Assembly: GCA_030019105.1 (NCBI GenBank)
Contig: JASEGY010000194.1
Coordinates: forward strand, 1-6,832
Origin: a bacterium
GTDB lineage: Bacteria; UBA9089; JASEGY01
Length of the DNA: 6,832 bases
Direction: 5' to 3'
In this document: positions 1-4,251 of the stretch, piece after piece
Numbering within the stretch: position 1 is the stretch's first letter
How the letters are laid out: each line of letters starts with the position of its first letter
Program-made: the position numbers and the translations under genes
Notes under the pieces: model-generated
Seen by the model: the letters and a program-made list of their open reading frames with translations, nothing else
The model's database searches: none
Told to the model about the DNA's origin: nothing

Positions 1-158
1 AACCTACAACTTACAACCTATTCAAAATCACTATTTATGACCGTGCTGAGTATAGTTATCCATCCTCAAAGAAACAGACAGAGGGCTAAAAAAGGCCGAT
101 TAAGCAAGATTATCAATGATTACTGGATATATTTTGATTATTTGGTGTTATATAAGCC

Positions 159-186
159 TAAACAACTCTTTCAGTTTGGCCGATAG
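159..186 (+). promoter_or_regulatory. Sigma-28 (FliA)-type promoter
   Basis: TAAA (159-162) and GCCGATAG (179-186) are separated by 16 bases. The sigma-28 consensus is TAAA-N15-GCCGATAA, so the -10 box matches 7 of 8 positions and the spacing is one base long. Transcription would start near 193. The first thing downstream is an intrinsic terminator at 288-340, about 690 bases before the flagellin start. The promoter therefore probably drives a short RNA, or a flagellin leader that is attenuated there. Confidence 0.55.
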
Positions 187-192
187 AGTTAA

Positions 193-340
193 TAAGACGT
201 AAGCGGAGGGTTTGCCCTTCGAGAAGTTGTCAAGGATAGATAGACTTCCACGGATGGTGTTTAAATAAGGCGAAAGATATATTAGAGGGCTTATCACCAG
301 CGTGGAAGTTTAGACTGCAGTGATAAGCCGTTTTTATTTT
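193..340 (+). ncRNA. Candidate short structured RNA from a flagellar promoter
   Basis: This is the interval between a sigma-28-like promoter and an intrinsic terminator. It has no credible reading frame; the best is an 18-codon TTG-start frame at 212 crowded against its GGAGGG. Bases 241-252 can pair with 301-312 over 12 contiguous pairs (one G-U). The second arm lies inside the terminator loop, so the two helices form an H-type pseudoknot or compete. Two small hairpins expose GGA: one with stem arms 223-228 and 243-248 around CAAGGATA, and a 3-bp stem CAC/GTG (249-251, 257-259) around GGATG. Such loops resemble CsrA-binding sites in CsrB/RsmY-type RNAs. The RNA could be a CsrA-sequestering small RNA, an attenuated leader or an unrelated small transcript. 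I recognise no known RNA family. Confidence 0.35.
288..340 (+). terminator. Intrinsic terminator
   Basis: The perfect 10-bp stem GGCTTATCAC (288-297) / GTGATAAGCC (320-329) is followed by GTTTTTATTTTT. CAG (298-300) and CTG (315-317) can add inner pairs. The T-rich tail is only on the + strand side, so it ends rightward transcripts. The loop contains CGTGGAAGTTTA, which can instead pair with 241-252 upstream. Confidence 0.75.
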
Positions 341-541
341 TATATTAAGGAATCCGCAGGTACCCGCAAATTTCAAGAATTTCATCCTGTAAATCTGCGA
401 GAATCTGCGTCCTAAATAAAAATCCACAAAGAAAGGAGGGATCAAAAAGGCGGTTGTTTTTAGCGGGCTCTTTCCAGTGACTATTAGCAGGCTTTGAAAA
501 AGGGGGATGGGCAACTAATTCATTCTATAAAATAAGAGGTT
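341..541. other. Gene-less spacer with degenerate CGCAGAT-type repeats
   Basis: AATCCGCAGG (351-360), CCCGCAAATT (364-373) and two AATCTGCG copies (392-399, 402-409) recur with a spacing near 10 bases. I believe similar degenerate strings are common between genes in several uncultured lineages; this is from memory. A Shine-Dalgarno-like AAAGGAGGG at 432-440 has no usable start codon after it. I see no gene or RNA here. Confidence 0.4.
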
Positions 542-549
542 GCCGATTA
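528..549 (+). promoter_or_regulatory. Possible sigma-28 promoter of the flagellin gene
   Basis: GCCGATTA at 542-549 matches 7 of 8 positions of the sigma-28 -10 box and is the last such box before the flagellin gene. The nearest TAAA (528-531) is only 10 bases upstream instead of about 15, and no better -35 box is at the usual distance, so the call is weak. If used, it would give a leader of about 320 bases. Confidence 0.35.
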
Positions 550-774
550 CACCCTCCACATTTTCAATGGTTGCGGAAAGGATGTTTTCTTGAAGCTGTC
601 CGGGTTCCACTCTTTCTTCCATTATACACACGCACCCGTGGAAAAAAGAGAGGATGTCTCATTGGAACCAAAGGGAAGGAAGGGAATATATTATATATAC
701 TTATGCCGCCCCTTTTTCTGAGGATAGTCTTCAAGGCTTGAATTTTGAGGGAAATTCAAGGTCTAAAGTCAGCC

Positions 775-790
775 CAAGGAGGAAACCTTG
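775..790 (+). promoter_or_regulatory. Leader hairpin with AGGAAA loop, candidate CsrA site
   Basis: CAAGG (775-779) pairs with CCTTG (786-790), presenting the hexaloop AGGAAA. CsrA binds GGA, best as A(N)GGA in the loop of a short hairpin, and represses flagellin translation in several bacteria. The site is about 90 bases upstream of the flagellin start. Confidence 0.4.
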
Positions 791-812
791 TAAAAAGGCT
801 GCAGGCTCAGCC

Positions 813-840
813 CTTCTCAAAACAGGGAGGACTTGGGAAG
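813..840 (+). promoter_or_regulatory. Leader hairpin with ACAGGGA loop, candidate CsrA site
   Basis: CTTCTCAA (813-820) pairs with TTGGGAAG (833-840) over eight pairs (one U-G). The 12-base loop AACAGGGAGGAC contains ACAGGGA, an exact match to the ACARGGA core of the CsrA consensus, plus a second GGA. It lies 38 bases upstream of the start codon. The Shine-Dalgarno (CCAGGGAGGG, 862-871) could be the third contact. Confidence 0.45.
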
Positions 841-878
841 AACAAAAAAAAATATAAAAAACCAGGGAGGGTTTAAAA

Positions 879-3245
879 GTGAGAGTAGTTCATAATCCAT
901 CAGCGATTAATTCTCATCGTAACTTATCATCGACAAACAGGGCATTATCCAAGAATCTAGAGCGGATGTCGAGCGGTTTAAGGATAAACCGGGCTAGCGA
1001 TGATGCCGCCGGATTGGCTATTGCCCAACGGGTAGACACGCAAGTTTTAGGACTGGAACAGGGCATCCGAAATACCCTGGACGGAATTTCTGTTATTCAG
1101 ACGGCTGAGTCCGGAATGCAGGAAATTCAAGCTATGCTCCAGCGTATGAGGGTCCTGGCCATCGAATCGGCCAACGGGTCGGCAAGTGCGGCAGACAGAG
1201 AGATGATCCAGGCCGAGATCGATCAGTTATTAGAATCAGTTGACAGTCAGGCCAAGGCGGTTGAGTTCAACGCCATGAAGCTGCTCACCGGGGACTTCTC
1301 AAAAGACGCCCCGGCGATGTATAAAGCCGGTCGAAGCAGTTATGAGAGGGCGCGGGATGATTCAAAAACTATTGACATCTATGCGACTTTCTCTAACGCC
1401 GGATTTGAAAAGACGGATGGAGTAACTCAATTATCCGGCAAGGTAGATACAGTAAATGATGATGCCATCGGTGGTTTTGTCGAGATCAATGATGCCAGAT
1501 TCAGCTTATCTGATTATGACTCGGTCAATGATTTTATGCAGGCCATAAATGAGTCTGTCCAGGCTAATGCCACCATCACTTATGATGTCTTGACCGACAG
1601 GTTTAGTATTGTCTCAGATACTCCGGAGACGCCTCTGCGGCTCTATCAGTCAGCAGGGTCAGGGATCACGCCTTTCTTTACCGCGGCCAGGATAGATACA
1701 GGAACCACTACGGCCCCGGGGCCGAGGGCTCAGGCCATCAGCCAATATGAGGCCGCAAACCAGACCAATAACGCCGTAGGCACCTTGAATACCCATATCC
1801 TTGATCTGGAAAAGGGCTGGGCCTCGGCGGAAAACCAGGGGGCCGGCTTTGATACCAATGTTGATGGAACTGTTGCCATCAACGGTGTCCAATTCTCGGT
1901 GGCTGACTATGCTACGGTGCGTGAATTTATGAACGCCATCAATAACCACGCCGAAGCGGATGTCACCATTGAGTACGATGTCAAATGGGATCAGTTTACC
2001 ATTACCAGAGATACGGTCGGCAAGGATATGACCCTTTCGGCGGTATCAGGAAACAATAACTTCTTTTACGAAATCAGCATCCTTGACCGGGAAGGTGAAA
2101 ATGAGATAACCGGCAACACCGGCTGGGAGACCAATGGCGATTCTAACAGCGCCAAGGTAAACAATTCAAACGTCTTCCGGGCTCCAACCTGGCATGCCAT
2201 GGCAGAAAGCCTCTACGAGGTCCGGCAGGATGACAAGGAGGCCGAGAACAACTCTGCTAATGACCCTGTCCAGGAGATTATCAAAAAGGATAAGGTCAAT
2301 CTTAACTACGGGGTAAATGACACCGGGCAAAAGGTTAGCGCCAACTTCAACTCGCTTTACAGCGTGGCCTGGCAGGGTAAATTCAACCGCGATCTCGATG
2401 GCGACGGCAATACGGATAATGCCGCTTTAGCCGAGCGAGTCTCTTCAGCCTGGCAGAATGATTATGCGACTCATGATGCCGGTACGGCAGTTACCGTTGA
2501 CTTTGACGGCGTAGTTGCTTATAATGGAGATCAGTTGGCCAACTTCGACCGTGACATCACGGGTAGTATCACGGTTAACAACGCCACCTTCTCTATTGCT
2601 AAGTATAACAACGTCAACGAGTTAATGGCGGCGGTCAATGCCAGTGACGATGCCAATGCCACTATGGGTTACGACACCATCAATGACAAATTCTGGATTC
2701 GCTCGGATGATGGTTCGGACCTGTTCCTGGCCGAGCATAAATCTACCGCTGGTTATGGCTTCTTTGAAGAGGCCAATATCAAGGCCGGGCCGGACGGGAC
2801 CACGTATAAACACACTACCCCGGCCAATGAAAACTGGCGGTTTGAAGGGATGGTATTCCACGTCGGGGCCAACAAAGACCAGGTAGTAGCAACCAATATT
2901 GCGACTATCTCCACCAAGTCCCTGAAGATCGATGTCTTAAAGGACAACGGGGTAACAACCAGCTTTGCCTCTGAGTCGGCCATCCGACTCCTGCGGGATG
3001 CCATCGATTCCGTCTCTATGGAACGGGCCAACCTGGGCGCTATCCAGAACAGGTTGGAGCATCATTTGAACTATAATGAAATTGCCCACGAGAACCAGAC
3101 AGCCAGCTTGTCAAGGATCAGGGACCTGGATTTTGCCGAGGAGAGCATTGTCTTTGTCAAGAACCAGATACTGCTTCAGTCTTCAACGGCTATGCTGGCT
3201 CAGGCTAACGCGCTTCCCCAGAATGTCCTGGCCTTAATCGGCTAA
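879..3245 (+). CDS. fliC: Flagellin with enlarged, module-bearing variable region
   Basis: This is the major filament subunit, exported by the flagellar type III apparatus. The N-terminal D0/D1 part (residues 1-140) has the family signature SSGLRINRASDDAAGLAI (31-48), LQRMRVLA (87-94) and EFNAMKLLTG (129-138). The C-terminal part starts near 655 with FHVGANKDQVV and ends with SRIRDLDFAEE (745-755) and AMLAQANALPQNVLALIG. At 788 residues it is far longer than the usual 270-500. The excess, residues 141-655, contains three related beta-rich modules (about 168-275, 316-402, 557-637) and an unrecognised stretch (403-556) with DLDGDGNTD at 505-513. The GTG start is supported by GGGAGG at 865-870, eight bases upstream, and by the conserved N-terminus beginning exactly there. 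Hairpins in the leader suggest CsrA control. TLR5 usually recognises the LQRVRELA region; here the glutamate is valine. The identity is certain; the function of the insert is unknown. Confidence 0.97.
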   Translation: MRVVHNPSAINSHRNLSSTNRALSKNLERMSSGLRINRASDDAAGLAIAQRVDTQVLGLEQGIRNTLDGISVIQTAESGMQEIQAMLQRMRVLAIESANGSASAADREMIQAEIDQLLESVDSQAKAVEFNAMKLLTGDFSKDAPAMYKAGRSSYERARDDSKTIDIYATFSNAGFEKTDGVTQLSGKVDTVNDDAIGGFVEINDARFSLSDYDSVNDFMQAINESVQANATITYDVLTDRFSIVSDTPETPLRLYQSAGSGITPFFTAARIDTGTTTAPGPRAQAISQYEAANQTNNAVGTLNTHILDLEKGWASAENQGAGFDTNVDGTVAINGVQFSVADYATVREFMNAINNHAEADVTIEYDVKWDQFTITRDTVGKDMTLSAVSGNNNFFYEISILDREGENEITGNTGWETNGDSNSAKVNNSNVFRAPTWHAMAESLYEVRQDDKEAENNSANDPVQEIIKKDKVNLNYGVNDTGQKVSANFNSLYSVAWQGKFNRDLDGDGNTDNAALAERVSSAWQNDYATHDAGTAVTVDFDGVVAYNGDQLANFDRDITGSITVNNATFSIAKYNNVNELMAAVNASDDANATMGYDTINDKFWIRSDDGSDLFLAEHKSTAGYGFFEEANIKAGPDGTTYKHTTPANENWRFEGMVFHVGANKDQVVATNIATISTKSLKIDVLKDNGVTTSFASESAIRLLRDAIDSVSMERANLGAIQNRLEHHLNYNEIAHENQTASLSRIRDLDFAEESIVFVKNQILLQSSTAMLAQANALPQNVLALIG
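1380..1703 (+). repeat. Flagellin module A (IN-motif-like)
   Basis: Residues 168-275 begin FSNAGFEKTDG and continue with VEINDARFSLSDYDSVNDFM, then AINES, ATITYDVLTDRFSIVSDT and PFFTAARI. The shared pattern is GF..-DG-[TVE]I[NS]-F.[LIV].[DN]Y.[TS]V..FM.A[IV]N-[VA]TI.Y-D.F.I..DT-FF...[IV]. The closest relative in this window is FliD residues 524-604. Confidence 0.8.
1824..2084 (+). repeat. Flagellin module B (IN-motif-like)
   Basis: Residues 316-402 contain GAGFDTNVDGTVAINGVQFS, DYATVREFMNAIN, VTIEYDVKWDQFTITRDT and NNFFYEISIL. The N-half resembles the FliD residue 464-505 half-module; over 35 aligned codons I count 70 of 105 identical bases. Confidence 0.8.
2085..2546 (+). other. Unassigned 154-residue stretch of the flagellin variable region
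   Basis: Flagellin residues 403-556 lie between modules B and C and do not follow the module pattern. They are rich in N, D, A and K. They contain DLDGDGNTD (residues 505-513), which resembles the acidic part of a DxDxDG calcium loop but lacks the usual acidic residue at position 12. YNGDQLANFDRD (548-559) leads into module C. I do not recognise the family; it could be a diverged module pair or an independent surface domain. Confidence 0.45.
2547..2789 (+). repeat. Flagellin module C (IN-motif-like)
   Basis: Residues 557-637 contain DRDITGSITVNNATFSIAKY, NNVNELMAAVN, ATMGYDTINDKFWIRSDD and YGFFEEANIKAG. All landmarks of the shared pattern are present, but the usual opening GF..DG is reduced to a short lead-in. 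The C-terminal D1 region of flagellin begins about 18 residues later. Confidence 0.75.
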
Positions 3246-3255
3246 AAGACAGCAG

Positions 3256-3292
3256 TTAGAAACCAGGTTTCTTGAAGAAACCTGGTTTCTAA
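3256..3292. repeat. Perfect 17-bp hairpin after the flagellin stop
   Basis: TTAGAAACCAGGTTTCT (3256-3272) and its exact complement (3276-3292) enclose only TGA. It starts 11 bases past the flagellin stop and has no T-tract on either side, so a standard intrinsic terminator is unlikely. Each arm is itself nearly palindromic (AGAAACC/GGTTTCT). I recall very similar palindromes as dispersed repeats in cyanobacteria and some other genomes. It may protect the mRNA 3' end or be a mobile palindromic repeat. Confidence 0.7.
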
Positions 3293-3323
3293 AGACAGAC
3301 CTGAGTTGAGTGAAGAGTAAAAC

Positions 3324-3356
3324 AGGGGAGGGGTTTTAAACATACGCCCCTCCCCT
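3324..3356. other. G/C-rich 10-bp hairpin
   Basis: AGGGGAGGGG (3324-3333) pairs perfectly with CCCCTCCCCT (3347-3356) around a 13-base loop. No run of T follows. It could act as a transcription pause, a Rho-independent-like stop or an mRNA 3' stabiliser for the flagellin message. Confidence 0.45.
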
Positions 3357-3361
3357 CTACC

Positions 3362-3579
3362 GATTTCGGATTGCAGATGGCGGATTGCGGAATGAGACAA
3401 AAGAAAACAATAGCCTTCATAAAAGCTAAAGGTAGTGACGCTATCCACACTCAGGAGTTAATCCTTTAGGATTTCATTATGAAAGGCTAAAGCCTAAAAT
3501 CCGAAATATAGCTTGCTTTAGCTTTCGTGTGCCTCATTGAAAGAAAATCCGCAATCCGAAATCAGAAATCCGAAATGAG
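3362..3579. repeat. Nested inverted-repeat element upstream of flaG
   Basis: Three inverted pairs are nested in order: GATTTCGGATTGC (3362-3374) with GCAATCCGAAATC (3551-3563); AATGAG (3391-3396) with CTCATT (3533-3538); and AAAGCTAAAG (3422-3431) with CTTTAGCTTT (3516-3525). The core holds smaller palindromes, for example AATCC-TTTA-GGATT and TTTCAT-T-ATGAAA. Extra GGATTGC and ATCCGAAAT copies lie in tandem at the ends. This accounts for most of the spacer; no gene is seen in it. Confidence 0.5.
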
Positions 3580-3597
3580 AAAAGGAGGTGACAAAAA

Positions 3598-3951
3598 ATG
3601 GAGCTTGAAACCTTGCAAGAAATAGCGCCGTTATTGAACAAGATACCCCCTTCTGCCCTGGCCGACTTAGACAAAATAGAAGATTTAGGCCTGAAGGGAA
3701 TAGAAGACCGGAAAACTCAAAAAGTGAGCGATGAAGATTTGACCAGGGCAGTTGATGTACTCAACGAGACTTCAAGGGTTTACGACCGTGGGATTCGTTT
3801 TTCTGTCGATGAGGAAACTGGCCGGCGGGTGGTGAGTATTATTAACCGTGAGACAGACGAAGTCGTGCGAACTATTCCCTCGGAACAGATGTTAGACCTG
3901 GTGGCTGCTATTCACAATCTGATGGGGGTCATGATGGACAAGAAGGCCTAA
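3598..3951 (+). CDS. flaG: FlaG family flagellar protein
   Basis: This is a small protein associated with filament assembly; loss of FlaG in some species alters filament length, and its exact role is unsettled. The 117 residues end in the FlaG domain (about 45-115): RFSVDEETGRRVVSIINRET (67-86), then EVVRTIPSEQMLDLVAAI, ending HNLMGVMMDKKA. The first 40 residues are a less conserved, helix-prone lead. Length is normal for the family. The ATG is preceded at 3581-3591 by AAAGGAGGTGA, almost a full anti-Shine-Dalgarno match, with nine bases between GGAGG and the start. It lies between flagellin and fliD, as is common. I saw no convincing promoter just upstream, so it may depend on read-through from flagellin or on a promoter within the repeat element. 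Confidence 0.93.
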   Translation: MELETLQEIAPLLNKIPPSALADLDKIEDLGLKGIEDRKTQKVSDEDLTRAVDVLNETSRVYDRGIRFSVDEETGRRVVSIINRETDEVVRTIPSEQMLDLVAAIHNLMGVMMDKKA

Positions 3952-3960
3952 TGATTGCGG

Positions 3961-4147
3961 ATTACGGATCAGGGTAACTGCTCAATATCTTGTGGAAAGT
4001 AGGTAGCCGTTTACGGCTCGAAATTGGGAATTAGAAATTAGAAAGTATGAAGGCCCAATTTCCAATTTCTAATTTCAACATTCCGTGAACACTTATCGTC
4101 TTTGCGAGAGTTCCACACTTTATTGAGCAATTACGGATTAGGGTTAA
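3961..4147. repeat. MITE-like element with inverted ends and flanking direct repeats
   Basis: TGCTCAATATCTTGTGGAA (3979-3997) and TTCCACACTTTATTGAGCA (4111-4129) are inverted copies, 16 of 19 matching. Outside them lie direct repeats ATTACGGATCAGGGTAA (3961-3977) and ATTACGGATTAGGGTTAA (4130-4147), differing by one substitution and one indel. The interior has no reading frame. It holds AGCCGT-TT-ACGGCT (4005-4018) and an 11-bp perfect inverted pair, GAAATTAGAAA (4034-4044) / TTTCTAATTTC (4066-4076). A non-autonomous element is plausible, but the direct repeats could also be ordinary members of the local ATTACGGAT repeat family. Confidence 0.45.
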
Positions 4148-4171
4148 GTTAAAGCTGATTTAAGCCGATAA
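4145..4171 (+). promoter_or_regulatory. Sigma-28 (FliA)-type promoter of fliD
   Basis: GCCGATAA (4164-4171) is an exact match to the sigma-28 -10 box. TAAG (4145-4148) lies the canonical 15 bases upstream and matches the TAAA -35 core at 3 of 4 positions. The start point would be near 4178, giving a leader of about 75 bases. The -35 box lies at the edge of the right-hand ATTACGGATTAGGGTTAA direct repeat, so the repeat supplies part of the promoter. Confidence 0.65.
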
Positions 4172-4220
4172 AGATAATAAGGGTTTCCTCGCTCGATGAG
4201 GAGAGAAAACTCTAATGACC

Positions 4221-4247
4221 TCTTTCTACGGAGAGAAAGAAGGAGAT
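4221..4247 (+). promoter_or_regulatory. Hairpin with ACGGAG loop abutting the fliD Shine-Dalgarno
   Basis: TCTTTCT (4221-4227) pairs perfectly with AGAAAGA (4234-4240), presenting the hexaloop ACGGAG. ANGGA in a hairpin loop is the preferred CsrA target. The stem runs into the Shine-Dalgarno AAGGAG (4240-4245), six bases before the ATG, so a protein bound here would block ribosome entry. Confidence 0.45.
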
Positions 4248-4251
4248 AAAG

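Noticed and set aside
66..102. Sigma-28 promoter at the GCCGATTA box 95-102
   Set aside because: No TAAA-like -35 box lies 15-16 bases upstream; the nearest TAAA is 4 bases away. The -10 match alone is not enough.
230..514. 94-codon frame on the minus strand
   Set aside because: It runs through the intrinsic terminator and the degenerate CGCAGAT repeats, with no protein family pattern and no good ribosome site.
662..692. Sigma-70-like promoter TTGGAA-N19-TATATT in the flagellin leader
   Set aside because: The -35 match is poor, the spacer is two bases long, and the TA-rich run gives many chance -10 boxes.
654..857. 67-codon frame just upstream of flagellin
   Set aside because: Its GAGAGG touches the ATG, the protein has no recognisable pattern, and it overlaps the structured leader hairpins. 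A leader peptide cannot be excluded.
1659..1949. Minus-strand frame inside the flagellin gene, and similar antisense frames in fliD
   Set aside because: They lie opposite strongly supported coding sequence and have no ribosome sites or family patterns; they are shadows of codon bias.
879..3245. Diversity-generating retroelement target in the flagellin variable region
   Set aside because: No reverse transcriptase, template repeat or adenine-biased variable copy is visible; the modules diverge at all base types.
3337..3366. Possible sigma-28 promoter for flaG
   Set aside because: ACCGATTT matches only 5 of 8 positions, and the TAAA is 18 bases away, inside the loop of a hairpin.
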